NCBI GenBank assembly: GCA_002083595.1
Contig: MSXT01000003.1
Span: 1-59,069, forward strand
DNA: 59,069 nucleotides
Source of the DNA: Proteobacteria bacterium ST_bin16
GTDB lineage: Bacteria > Pseudomonadota > Gammaproteobacteria > Burkholderiales > Nitrosomonadaceae
Direction: 5' to 3'
In this document: piece after piece, positions 33,237 through 41,190 of the stretch
How the letters are laid out: each line of letters opens with the position of its first letter
How positions within the stretch are numbered: position 1 is the first letter of the stretch
Notes under the pieces: generated by a model
Database searches by the model: none
What the model saw: the letters and a program-made list of their open reading frames with translations, nothing else
What the model was told of the DNA's origin: nothing
Program-made: the position numbers and the translations under genes

Positions 33237-34214
33237 ATGACGGATAACAGCCACATCAAAATCAATGGCGTGATCGCACGCGAGAGTCCTTACGGCATGC
33301 TGCGCGAACCGACTTTTTCGGGCGTGCTTTCCTTTATGCGGCGCAATTACAGCAAGGATATTACCGGGGCCGATCTGGTGATCAGCGGTATTCCGTTTGA
33401 TCTGGCGGTGACTTACCGTTCCGGTACGCGCTTCGGGCCGCAGGGTATTCGTTTGGCGTCGGCGGAAGTGGCGTCGATGAAACCTTATCCGTGGGGGTTC
33501 GATCCCTTCGAGAATCTCGCCGTGATCGATTTTGGCGATTGCTATCTCGATGTGCATAATCCGATGACGATCCATGAAACGATTGCCGCTCACGCCCGGC
33601 ATATTCTGGCATCGGGTGCGCGCATGCTGACGTTTGGCGGCGATCACTATATCAGTTATCCACTGCTGAAAGCGCATGCGGAAAAGTTTGGCGCGCCGCT
33701 CGCGCTGATTCATTTCGATGCGCATAGCGATACCTGGTCAGACGATACGCCGAGTTCGCTGAATCACGGTTCGATGTTTTATAAAGCCGTACAGGACGGA
33801 TTGATCGATCCCAAACACTCGGTACAAATCGGTATCCGCACCTGGAATGACGACTTCATGGGCATACATGTGTTGGATGCCACCTGGGTGCACCGGCATG
33901 GCACCGATGCGGTGATTGCCGAAGTTGAACGTATCGTCGGCGATCGCCCGGCTTATTTTACCTTCGATATCGACTGCCTCGATCCGGCGTATGCGCCCGG
34001 CACCGGTACGCCGGTGTGCGGCGGATTGACTACCGCGCAGGCATTGGCGATCATTCGCGGTTTTACCGGCATCAATCTGATCGGCATGGATATCGTGGAA
34101 GTGTCGCCACCCTACGACCACAGTCAGATCACGGCGCTCGCTGCGGCGCATATCGCCTGCGATTTGATTTGCTTGCTGGCAAAGCGCAAAGCGGATGGGC
34201 TGCTGCACATTTGA
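33237..34214 (+). CDS. speB: Agmatinase
   Basis: The 325-residue protein matches ureohydrolases and is closest to E. coli agmatinase. The binuclear manganese site is spread over GGDHYISYPLL, HFDAHSDTW and FDIDCLDPAYAPGTGTPVCGGL. The stretches SVQIGIRTWNDDFMG and DIVEVSPPYDHSQITALAAA align well with SpeB. It cleaves agmatine to putrescine and urea. Urea would be usable by a nitrifier with urease, but no urease or speA gene is in this window. Arginase-family relatives such as guanidinases are less likely given the SpeB-like sequence. A strong AAGGAAG ribosome binding site supports the ATG. Confidence 0.9.
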   Translation: MTDNSHIKINGVIARESPYGMLREPTFSGVLSFMRRNYSKDITGADLVISGIPFDLAVTYRSGTRFGPQGIRLASAEVASMKPYPWGFDPFENLAVIDFGDCYLDVHNPMTIHETIAAHARHILASGARMLTFGGDHYISYPLLKAHAEKFGAPLALIHFDAHSDTWSDDTPSSLNHGSMFYKAVQDGLIDPKHSVQIGIRTWNDDFMGIHVLDATWVHRHGTDAVIAEVERIVGDRPAYFTFDIDCLDPAYAPGTGTPVCGGLTTAQALAIIRGFTGINLIGMDIVEVSPPYDHSQITALAAAHIACDLICLLAKRKADGLLHI

Positions 34215-34223
34215 CCGGGTGGC

Positions 34224-35468
34224 TTAAAAAACATAGCGTAAATTAATACCGCCACCCCAATCAGGACTGCGTTCCGAGAAACCTTTCAAGCCATAAATAT
34301 TGAGTCTGATATTGTTGCTGACTCTTTGGGAAAGATAGAGCGTGAGGTCTCTGCTGTCTTGTAGCCGCACGGGCGATTGTCCCATGTTGTAACTCGTTCC
34401 CACAGTGACGGTTCCGGATAGCCGGTAACCGATTCCGGCCCCGCCATAAAATACGTTGTGAAACGTTACATGGGACGGATTGCCGAGTATCCGGTAACCA
34501 AATGTGGCGCTGAGTGTGAAATTCGAGATGGTTTTATAAAGATCTCCTTGAATTGCGTAATCGACCCGGCCGGTACCCAGATTCTGGCTGGTGCTGGCCG
34601 TGGGGATTTTTAACCGGGTGGTGATATCAAAAGCGATACCGGTCGGCGCATGATCGATTAAGTTGTAGCTGAAGGCGGTAACCATATCGCCTAACCCGGA
34701 GCGGCTTGTGCTTGAGAGCGCAGAGCCGCCCAAAGGAATACCGCCCGCCAGGCCGAGTGTGCCGACTTTACGCTGTCTCAATTTGCCAACGGCGTCCTCT
34801 GAGTCATCATCGCTGCCACCGTCGTCAATACCTCCGCTATCGCCGCCACCGCTGTCGTCGCCACCGCCGTCATCGCTGCCCCCGCCACCACTGCCGCTGT
34901 CGTCGCCACCGTCGTCATCACTACCTCCACCACCACTGCCGCTGTCGTCGTCACCGCCGTCATCGCTGCCCCCGCCACCACTGCCGCTGTCGTCGCCACC
35001 ACCGTCATCGCTGCCTCCGCCACCACTGCCGCTATCATCGCCACCACCGGAGCCGGAATTTCCACCCGAGCCCGAGTTGTTTTCATTTTCGGAGATAATC
35101 ACCGGACAATTGATGTTTAGTTCATCGCAAATAACGATACCGCCGCCACTGGAGCCTCCACTGACACCGCCTCCATTAATGATGGTTCCTCGGCCATCGA
35201 TACCGCCGATCCCCGGACCCAGCACATTGCCCGGTCCGGTCATATTGAGGTATGGAAGGGTTATCCGGAAGGATGCCCGGCCCTTGTCGTAGCGCGCCGT
35301 GAAAGGGACATACCAAATATCGGTCGCGGATGGTCCGCCGTATTTGCCCGTTGTGAAATCGGTTGCAGTGCTGAAGCTGAATCCATTCGCAAATACTGCG
35401 GGCGAATTACAGGCAATGAATAAAAGCAGAATGAACTGGAACGGCGGTGATGATATGAATCGGCGCAT
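34224..35468 (-). CDS. Outer membrane beta-barrel protein with Asp/Ser/Gly-rich repeat insert
   Basis: A 414-residue exported protein with a signal peptide (ILLLFIACNSPAVFAN, cleaved near residue 27), then a short beta-rich part, a low-complexity Gly/Ser/Asp segment at about residues 135-225 and a C-terminal half that reads as beta-hairpins ending in RYVF, a typical outer-membrane barrel end. The low-complexity part is encoded by 45-bp repeats. Stretches such as GDMVTAFSYNLIDHAPTGIAFDITTRLKIPTAS resemble outer-membrane transporter-type barrels. The acidic repeat could bind calcium, but this is only inferred. It lies at the end of the DUF6502-DUF5666 minus-strand group, with its own putative promoter at 35542-35559. 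Confidence 0.72.
   Translation of the reverse strand: MRRFISSPPFQFILLLFIACNSPAVFANGFSFSTATDFTTGKYGGPSATDIWYVPFTARYDKGRASFRITLPYLNMTGPGNVLGPGIGGIDGRGTIINGGGVSGGSSGGGIVICDELNINCPVIISENENNSGSGGNSGSGGGDDSGSGGGGSDDGGGDDSGSGGGGSDDGGDDDSGSGGGGSDDDGGDDSGSGGGGSDDGGGDDSGGGDSGGIDDGGSDDDSEDAVGKLRQRKVGTLGLAGGIPLGGSALSSTSRSGLGDMVTAFSYNLIDHAPTGIAFDITTRLKIPTASTSQNLGTGRVDYAIQGDLYKTISNFTLSATFGYRILGNPSHVTFHNVFYGGAGIGYRLSGTVTVGTSYNMGQSPVRLQDSRDLTLYLSQRVSNNIRLNIYGLKGFSERSPDWGGGINLRYVF
34864..35043 (-). repeat. Four tandem 45-bp minisatellite units inside the barrel gene
   Basis: Units at 34864-34908, 34909-34953, 34954-34998 and 34999-35043 are near-identical and encode about 15 residues each, of the type GSGGGGSDDGGGDDS. 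The length is a multiple of three, so copy-number change would keep the frame. Confidence 0.88.
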
Positions 35469-35541
35469 GGAGACTTGCTATTGTTGGGGTTAGTTTCGTG
35501 CTCGACATGTATGGGTTTATTTCCTACATTGTTGAGTATAA

Positions 35542-35559
35542 TTATCCTACGTAGGATAA
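35542..35559. promoter_or_regulatory. Palindromic operator overlapping a putative promoter of the barrel gene
   Basis: TTATCCTACGTAGGATAA is a perfect 18-bp palindrome. On the minus strand it sits in the spacer and -10 region of a candidate promoter (TTGTTA, 16 bases, GATAAT) about 74 bases before the barrel gene start. A single extra GTAGGA half-site lies nearby at about 35521-35526. The binding protein is unknown. Confidence 0.55.
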
Positions 35560-35632
35560 AACTAACAATTTGAAAAGTAAATAAGTATTTTACTGATTTA
35601 GATTTGAGAAACCATTGATCTCGCGTGCTTGC

Positions 35633-37339
35633 TCAGCGATCCAAATCCCGGTCGCGATGACTGAAGTCCCTGTCTCGATGATCGCTATGATCGCGAATTT
35701 GATCTCGATCCAAGGCATGATCTCTATCCAAGGTATGACTTCTATCAAGGGCATGATCTTTATCCAGAGTATGATCCCTGTCGCGGTTATGATCTCTATC
35801 CGGGGTATCGATGTCGCGGAGATTGTCTTTGTGATCGCTTGATTTCTCCAGGCGATCCAATCCATCCGTGGGCTTCTCGGGTTTTTCCGAGGAGCCGTGG
35901 CCGGAAAGATTTTGCTCGCGGTTATCTTGCGGCTTTTCATCATGACCCTTTCCGGAAGAGCTAGGACGATCTATTTTCTGATCACTGTCGGATGCGATTG
36001 TAGTGTCTTTGCCATGAGAGCCGCCCCCGGATGTGTGATCCTTGCCCGAATTACTGTCAGTGTCCTTTTTTAATTCCCCTTTATGACCTGAGCCGGACCC
36101 GCCGCCCTGGTTCTGATCGCTCTTGTCACCGTGAATCGATTTGGCTTCGGGCTCAGTGCCGGAGTTATTTTTTTTGCCGTGATCGCTGGTGTCGATTCCA
36201 TCGTTGCCGATTCTTTCCAGAATTTGCAGTTGCACAGGCACTTCTTGCTTGAGTTCAATCCGTTCAGGATTGATTCGCTGATCCGCGCCGGGCCGGCCGC
36301 TGATCTGAATGCGTTGATCCAGTCTGAGATCGCTCCTTACGTTGCCGGATACTGGGCTGCCCGGATCCAATGTGACAATCCGGTTACTCAGGTTTAATTC
36401 CTTGCCCTCCAGCGCATGGATATAACCTTCGATCACGACATGGTCGACATTGCCGATACTCTGCCGGGTTGGTTCTGCTTGAACTTGATGCGCCTTCATT
36501 TGCAGGCCATCCCAACGGCCGGTGATCGACACTTCCATGCCTTTCGCGAGACCTTGCGGCATTAATTTGGCATCGTGATGGATGCGGGTGCCATTGACTT
36601 CAATGCCCTGTTCGTCGATTTGCGTGATATGGCCGTTTAATCTGGCCTCGGCACGCGGTGTAATGGTCTCGACGCGTGAAGCGGCAATGGCGCCGCTGGA
36701 AAGACGGTGACCGCTGACTTGTACCCAATCGCCGGTTTTGAGATTGGAGAGGCTGCTGTGTTCTCCGCCTTGTCCGATCCGAACGGTTTGACCCAATACT
36801 TGCATTTCTCCTTTCGTGGTATCGAAGTGGCTGACCGGCCCGACCGCGGCATGGATCACTGCAATGTTGCGCGCTGTGAGTTTATCGCCTGTGCCCAGTG
36901 CCCGGGCGGCAACGACCTGGCCCACGGCCAGTTCGCCTGCGCTGGCTGGCTGGCCATCCATGGAGATGGTTGTGCCGGAGCTGTAATGAATTTCAATGCC
37001 GTTGACACAAATACTGGCGAAGCCGGTGATGACACCTACAATTCCTGTGCCGCCGATACCGCCATCGTTTGCGATGCTTCCGGTTCCACCGATTCCGCCT
37101 TGCGGGTTGCCGGTGCCGCCCATTCCGCCATCGTGCAGTCCAGTCCCGCCGACGCCGGATTGAGCCGCGCCGGTACCGCCAATTCCGGAGTGGGTAAGCA
37201 TGACGGGATTAATGAGAGAAGCGTTGTCATCGCAGTTATTTTTTGCGAATGCGCTGACAGCGCATAAGAATGTCAAAGCGATGATACCGAATCGATGCAG
37301 ACTGGCTTGGCATATCGCAGCTAATGAAATTTTTTTCAT
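35633..37339 (-). CDS. DUF5666 domain secreted protein with Asp/Arg/His repeat tail
   Basis: From the ATG at 37339 the protein has 568 residues: a signal peptide (FGIIALTFLCAVSAFA), five GIGGTG-type repeats near the N terminus, several DUF5666 beta-barrel repeats (such as MQVLGQTVRIG, DWVQVSGHRL, RLNGHITQIDEQGIEVNG), and a long charged low-complexity tail. The tail ends in LDRDHA-type hexapeptides encoded by 18-bp repeats. DUF5666 proteins are exported and their role is unknown. The open frame continues to 37462, but the signal peptide places the start at 37339, 23 bases after the DUF6502 gene, suggesting an operon with it. Confidence 0.78.
   Translation of the reverse strand: MKKISLAAICQASLHRFGIIALTFLCAVSAFAKNNCDDNASLINPVMLTHSGIGGTGAAQSGVGGTGLHDGGMGGTGNPQGGIGGTGSIANDGGIGGTGIVGVITGFASICVNGIEIHYSSGTTISMDGQPASAGELAVGQVVAARALGTGDKLTARNIAVIHAAVGPVSHFDTTKGEMQVLGQTVRIGQGGEHSSLSNLKTGDWVQVSGHRLSSGAIAASRVETITPRAEARLNGHITQIDEQGIEVNGTRIHHDAKLMPQGLAKGMEVSITGRWDGLQMKAHQVQAEPTRQSIGNVDHVVIEGYIHALEGKELNLSNRIVTLDPGSPVSGNVRSDLRLDQRIQISGRPGADQRINPERIELKQEVPVQLQILERIGNDGIDTSDHGKKNNSGTEPEAKSIHGDKSDQNQGGGSGSGHKGELKKDTDSNSGKDHTSGGGSHGKDTTIASDSDQKIDRPSSSGKGHDEKPQDNREQNLSGHGSSEKPEKPTDGLDRLEKSSDHKDNLRDIDTPDRDHNRDRDHTLDKDHALDRSHTLDRDHALDRDQIRDHSDHRDRDFSHRDRDLDR
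35698..35805 (-). repeat. Six tandem 18-bp units in the DUF5666 gene
   Basis: Units beginning at 35698, 35716, 35734, 35752, 35770 and 35788 follow the pattern yATGAyyyCTATCnArGG with a few changes. They encode Leu-Asp-(Arg/Lys)-(Asp/Ser)-His-(Ala/Thr) hexapeptides and stay in frame. Confidence 0.8.
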
Positions 37340-37362
37340 TCGGATAGATTCAAGTTCTTGTG

Positions 37363-38244
37363 CTAGGGATGCGAATCGCTTGTGTGCCCGGGGGTTTTTT
37401 CCGGTTCGACCGGTTCGCTGTAATAATAAATGCCAAATGTCATGCGGTAATCCGGCTCGCATTTTTGCGCATCGCTTTTTTCCAGTTCCAAGGCAGTTTT
37501 GTTGATCGCAAGTAAGGATTCCATGCCCAGTTGCGCGGATTTCTCGGCGAGTAGTTTGACTGAATCGGCGCTTAATCCATCGTAGTAAACACTGCGCTCG
37601 AGGAAAGGCTGATTGTGACCGAGCAAGTTGCTGGTCGCGGCCGCCGCATGATCGTGCAAGTTATGGCCAAAATAAAAAACTTTTTCATCAAAGCCATGTG
37701 CGGGAATGAACGCTGTCGTATTGAGACAAACCCGGTTTTCTTCGTCGAAGTGAGCAACGCCAAGTCTTAGCCACTCATCCAGCACAACCCGTGAGCGGAT
37801 ATCGCAGCTCACACTGGCAACCAATCCCTCAAAAGAAATATCGCCACCTTCCCGGGCAAATCTTGGCAATCGTTTGGGTTGATTGTTTTCGTCCAGATAA
37901 CGGGGATCGCTGCTCCAGAGACTGACCAGCCGGGCGCCGAGTGAAATCGCTTGTGGTGTGGTTTCGGTGTCGGCATAACTGCCATGGCGCAATCGCTTGA
38001 TATCTTTGCGGTGAATACCGGTTAGCAAACTGAGATGACTATCCGTCGAAGGTTTATCACCGATTTTGAAGTCGTTTGCGGCTACTTCAACATATAAATC
38101 TTTCAGCATTTCCGTCAGAAAGGGATAGGTGATTCCTTTGGCCAGCATCAGTTTGATGAATGGCCGTAATACCCGGCGCACTGCCGTGATCAGTGCCGGT
38201 GAAAGGCTTGAGTTGGTTGAATTGGTTGAATGAACACCATGCAT
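37363..38244 (-). CDS. DUF6502 family protein, putative regulator
   Basis: A 293-residue soluble protein with the DUF6502 pattern: RRVLRPFIKLMLAKGITYPFLTEMLKDLYVEVAANDF near the N terminus and SLLTGIHRKDIKRLRHG, a helix-turn-helix-like segment, around residues 75-95. A further conserved region is FEGLVASVSCDIRSRVVLDEWLRLGVAHFDEENRVCL. It is divergent from the cupredoxin/propeller gene, and the shared 188-base gap carries three copies of a GGGAAAAT motif, so it is a reasonable candidate to bind there. That is inference. It is the first gene of a group continuing into the DUF5666 gene. Confidence 0.75.
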   Translation of the reverse strand: MHGVHSTNSTNSSLSPALITAVRRVLRPFIKLMLAKGITYPFLTEMLKDLYVEVAANDFKIGDKPSTDSHLSLLTGIHRKDIKRLRHGSYADTETTPQAISLGARLVSLWSSDPRYLDENNQPKRLPRFAREGGDISFEGLVASVSCDIRSRVVLDEWLRLGVAHFDEENRVCLNTTAFIPAHGFDEKVFYFGHNLHDHAAAATSNLLGHNQPFLERSVYYDGLSADSVKLLAEKSAQLGMESLLAINKTALELEKSDAQKCEPDYRMTFGIYYYSEPVEPEKTPGHTSDSHP

Positions 38245-38307
38245 AACAAATTGTCCGCGAGGAAATTAACGCCATTAACTAATGATTGCAAAACATTTTA
38301 GCATGTT

Positions 38308-38385
38308 GTGGGAAAATATCACACAAATTGTTGACATGGAAAATTTTCCCACGTATAGTGTTTCTTGTGCGGGAAAATGTTACAC
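38308..38385. promoter_or_regulatory. Divergent promoter with three operator-like repeats
   Basis: A sigma70 promoter for the plus-strand gene reads TTGACA (38331-38336), 17 bases, TATAGT (38354-38359). GTGGGAAAATATCACAC (38308-38324) and GCGGGAAAATGTTACAC (38369-38385) agree at 14 of 17 positions and flank it. GTGGGAAAAT also occurs on the minus strand at 38343-38352, inside the promoter spacer, as part of the palindrome GGAAAATTTTCC (38338-38349). A weak minus-strand -10 (TAAAAT, 38295-38300) for the DUF6502 gene sits next to the first repeat. The layout fits a repressor covering both promoters. Confidence 0.75.
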
Positions 38386-38432
38386 GTAAATAGCTTTCAT
38401 CAATGATGAATCGAGAGCCGCCGTTTTAGTTA

Positions 38433-40286
38433 ATGTTGAATGAGATATTCACTATGTTTGAAGTATCAATAAAAAGAAAGAGTAAAAAGGTTATTGCCTG
38501 CGGTGCGGCGATCCTGGCTTTATCGGCAAATAGTGTTGCTGCTGATAACCAAGTCAATTTTGCCCTGACCGATATCCCAGGCCACTGGTTTGATACCGGA
38601 TCGTCAGTCGCGGGGAGCCGCTCGATTGCCATCACCTCGCCGGGCACAAGAGTCAATTTTTCGGGAAACTCTAATACCGTGCATACCAGAACCAGTTTGA
38701 TTTACCCAACTGGCGCGGCAGGCATGCCATTTAATACCGATCCCAAAAAAGGTGGCGACAGTCTGACACTGACGACGCCGGGATTGTATGTATTTACTTG
38801 TAGTATTCATCCGTACATGTTCGGTGCGGTAATTGTGGACGATCCGGCAACTACCGGACTGGACCTGGGTTCTTCACTCAGCCTGATCAACGGTATTACC
38901 GTTCCAAGCAGCAGCGATCTCGCTACGCGGTTGTTACGGACATTCTTCATTGCGACCAATCCGGCTAACTGGCAGAACTACGCCAGTAATGCTAAGTGGC
39001 ATATCACTTACCCTAACATGGATGTGCGCGTGGATATCGGTGTCGTCAATTTGCCCGCCGTATTGAATGCGCGCTACGGCAATGACATCAATCTATCCGC
39101 GTTGCAAAATCCCGCGATTCCGGCGGTTGGAGAAATCTGGGCGGCGACGCAATTTGAAATGACTGCGGGAAAATCCAAACCGGGAACCGTGTCCGCAATC
39201 GATGGTACTAACTGGCAAGTAACACGCAAGGTGGCGCTGCCTTCGATCAAAATGAACAATCCGCACAATATGTGGACTGATAGGGATCAGAACGTGATCT
39301 ATGTAACGCAATGGTTTGACAAAAAACTGACGGTTTATGACCGCAAGACCGGCGCACTGATCCGCAACGTATCCGTTGGTGAAGCGCCAGCGCATGTGAT
39401 GACGCTGACCGATACGGATAGGCTGCATATTACTAACAATGGCGATACCCGCACGGATTCCGTGATGGAATTGAGTCCGCTGGCTACTCAAGTGTTGCGC
39501 CGGGTGGATATTGGACGAGGCAATGCGCATGCGCACTGGATGAGCCATGACGGCAAAACCATGGTGACGCCGAATGTGCTGAGCGGTGATACCACGCAAT
39601 ACAACTTCAAAACAAATTCCATCGATGCCATTTTGCCCGTGAGCGGTCATTTCAGCCATCCGCTGGCCACCGGCATGATGCCGGATGCCAGCAAGTATTA
39701 CGTCGCTAATTTGCTGGATAGCACCATCACGGTGGTTGATATGAAATTACATACCGTGATCAAGCACATTAACCTGATAGAGCATTACGATCCGCTATCC
39801 GGCGCTATTTCCGGTCCTGTCGGCGCGTTGCCGGTGCAAACCCCGGTATCGCCGGATGGGAAAAATATGGTTACGGCGAATACGCTCACCGGCACGATCA
39901 CCATCGTCGATACACGCCCCAATCTGGCGACAACCGATGAAGTGGTGGCCATGCTGCCGTGCGATCCGGGCTGTCATGGTGTGCAATATGGCGCCAAGAA
40001 AGGCGGTGGCTACTATGCCTATGTCACCAGTAAATTCTCGAACAGGATGCTCGTTATTGATCCTGATCCCAACAACGATGGCGATCCATCCGATGCCAAG
40101 ATAGTAGGTAAAGTCGGACTGTTCGCCGCGAATTCTACCGTGAAGGATGACACGATTACAGCTAATCCTGGCATGGGAGGACAAGGTATTCTGCCGATCC
40201 CGCTGGTTTATAACGGCTGGGTTCAGAATTTGCCAGCAGCATGGCGCAATCAATTGACTGCTGCACAACAAAATCCAATTAAGTAA
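38433..40286 (+). CDS. Secreted cupredoxin fused to a YVTN-type beta-propeller
   Basis: A 617-residue exported protein. A signal peptide (KKVIACGAAILALSANSVAA) is followed by a cupredoxin domain with a type 1 copper site: H84 (NTVHT), C123, H126 and M129 (FTCSIHPYMFG). Residues from about 190 to 590 form a propeller with repeated units such as VIYVTQWFDKKLTVYDRKTG, KYYVANLLDSTITVVDMK and NMVTANTLTGTITIVDTR. The protein should act in the periplasm or at the surface in electron transfer or copper handling. Its promoter is near consensus and carries candidate operators. A second ATG at 38454 would give the same signal peptide. Neither has a clear ribosome binding site. Confidence 0.85.
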   Translation: MLNEIFTMFEVSIKRKSKKVIACGAAILALSANSVAADNQVNFALTDIPGHWFDTGSSVAGSRSIAITSPGTRVNFSGNSNTVHTRTSLIYPTGAAGMPFNTDPKKGGDSLTLTTPGLYVFTCSIHPYMFGAVIVDDPATTGLDLGSSLSLINGITVPSSSDLATRLLRTFFIATNPANWQNYASNAKWHITYPNMDVRVDIGVVNLPAVLNARYGNDINLSALQNPAIPAVGEIWAATQFEMTAGKSKPGTVSAIDGTNWQVTRKVALPSIKMNNPHNMWTDRDQNVIYVTQWFDKKLTVYDRKTGALIRNVSVGEAPAHVMTLTDTDRLHITNNGDTRTDSVMELSPLATQVLRRVDIGRGNAHAHWMSHDGKTMVTPNVLSGDTTQYNFKTNSIDAILPVSGHFSHPLATGMMPDASKYYVANLLDSTITVVDMKLHTVIKHINLIEHYDPLSGAISGPVGALPVQTPVSPDGKNMVTANTLTGTITIVDTRPNLATTDEVVAMLPCDPGCHGVQYGAKKGGGYYAYVTSKFSNRMLVIDPDPNNDGDPSDAKIVGKVGLFAANSTVKDDTITANPGMGGQGILPIPLVYNGWVQNLPAAWRNQLTAAQQNPIK

Positions 40287-40377
40287 CGGAATGTTGGATA
40301 GAAAGGTATTTCCAGAAATATGTTGTTAATTTAAATGTTGTACTGTGTTTGTTACTTTTATCAATGAGGAGAAAAAA

Positions 40378-41022
40378 ATGAGTTCAGGACATGACGGACG
40401 TGATGATGATTCATCGGGACACGAGCACAAAGCTTTTAAGTTCACGATTGTGGATAGTAAGGTAACGGCTGCATTTGAGCTGGATGATGGCGTGTGGGAA
40501 TCGAAATCGATCGACGATGACGGCAGTGAAACCTACGTAGTGGAAGGAACCGAGGTCGTTCGTACCGAGGTCAAAGCTTTCGGCACGGAAATAACCCGCT
40601 ATGCCGACGTCGATGGCGATGGCACTTACTTACGTGTTTCGGAGCAATGGACAGTTTCACCAAGTGCCAACGGCACGGTTCCAAAGTTTTCCGGGATACT
40701 GAGATTCTCACCCACCGATAGCGATGATGCGATTGCAGTGCGCGCCGGTGAAGACTGCTCTGGCGGACGTGGTTCCGATGATTTTGTAATCCGCGATGCA
40801 TCGCATTTGCGCATCGATGATTTCAGTTCGCTGGAGCATGATACGCTGGTATTCGATACCGGGCTTGGCTTATCGTCAAGGGAACACTTGGCCAGCTTTG
40901 TTACCGGTATTCATCAAGAAGGCACCAATTTCATTGTGAACTTCGGTTCCGATGTATCAATCACGCTAGTCGGCGTGCAACCGGATCACATCAGCTGGGA
41001 TGATGTCAGCGTACTGAGCTAG
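40378..41022 (+). CDS. RTX-tail-like secreted protein candidate
   Basis: The 214-residue protein begins MSSGHDGRDDDSSGHEHKAF with no signal peptide, has a beta-rich middle, and ends with a segment like the C-terminus of RTX/serralysin-type proteins: GGRGSDDFVIRD, HLRIDDFSSLEHDTLVFDT and a final VTLVG-like strand before HISWDDVSVL. Such tails direct type I secretion. Only a single degenerate GGxGxD nonapeptide is seen. TGAGGAG precedes the ATG at 40378, so the longer frame to 40345 is not used. It lies 91 bases after the cupredoxin gene and may be co-expressed. Function unknown. Confidence 0.6.
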   Translation: MSSGHDGRDDDSSGHEHKAFKFTIVDSKVTAAFELDDGVWESKSIDDDGSETYVVEGTEVVRTEVKAFGTEITRYADVDGDGTYLRVSEQWTVSPSANGTVPKFSGILRFSPTDSDDAIAVRAGEDCSGGRGSDDFVIRDASHLRIDDFSSLEHDTLVFDTGLGLSSREHLASFVTGIHQEGTNFIVNFGSDVSITLVGVQPDHISWDDVSVLS

Positions 41023-41034
41023 CATCCCCACATC

Positions 41035-41053
41035 GAGGGGTTCTTAACCCCTC
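41035..41053 (+). terminator. Hairpin after RTX-tail-like gene
   Basis: GAGGGGTT and AACCCCTC form a perfect 8-bp stem with a three-base loop, 12 bases after the stop codon. The tail is CCCGTTTATC, so termination is plausible but weak. Confidence 0.5.
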
Positions 41054-41083
41054 CCCGTTTATCAATTTCAGCTTCTCGTGGAA

Positions 41084-41120
41084 CTTCCCAAAACAGGCCG
41101 TATCGCGCCGTTTTGGGAAG
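41084..41120. repeat. Strong inverted repeat upstream of DUF1611 gene
   Basis: CTTCCCAAAAC (41084-41094) pairs perfectly with GTTTTGGGAAG (41110-41120) around a GC-rich 15-base loop. It lies 71 bases before the DUF1611 start. It could be an attenuator, a terminator or an operator. No T tract follows directly. Confidence 0.6.
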
Positions 41121-41190
41121 CAGGAGGGCTATTTTCTAAAAAATTGGCTACCCCGGCATTTTTTGGAATTCATAGATAAAGGAATTTACC

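Noticed and set aside
33237..34214. Guanidinase
   Set aside because: The sequence follows E. coli agmatinase closely along its length, so agmatinase is the simpler call.
34864..35043. CRISPR array
   Set aside because: The units are adjacent 45-bp tandem copies without spacers and lie in a coding gene.
34708..35292. Long proline/serine-rich open frame on the plus strand
   Set aside because: It is the complement of the 45-bp repeats of the minus-strand barrel gene, whose signal peptide and barrel end are convincing. No ribosome binding site or family match supports the plus-strand frame.
38433..40286. Nitrosocyanin or nitrite reductase
   Set aside because: Only one cupredoxin domain with a type 1 site is seen, then a propeller. 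No type 2 copper site typical of nitrite reductase is present.
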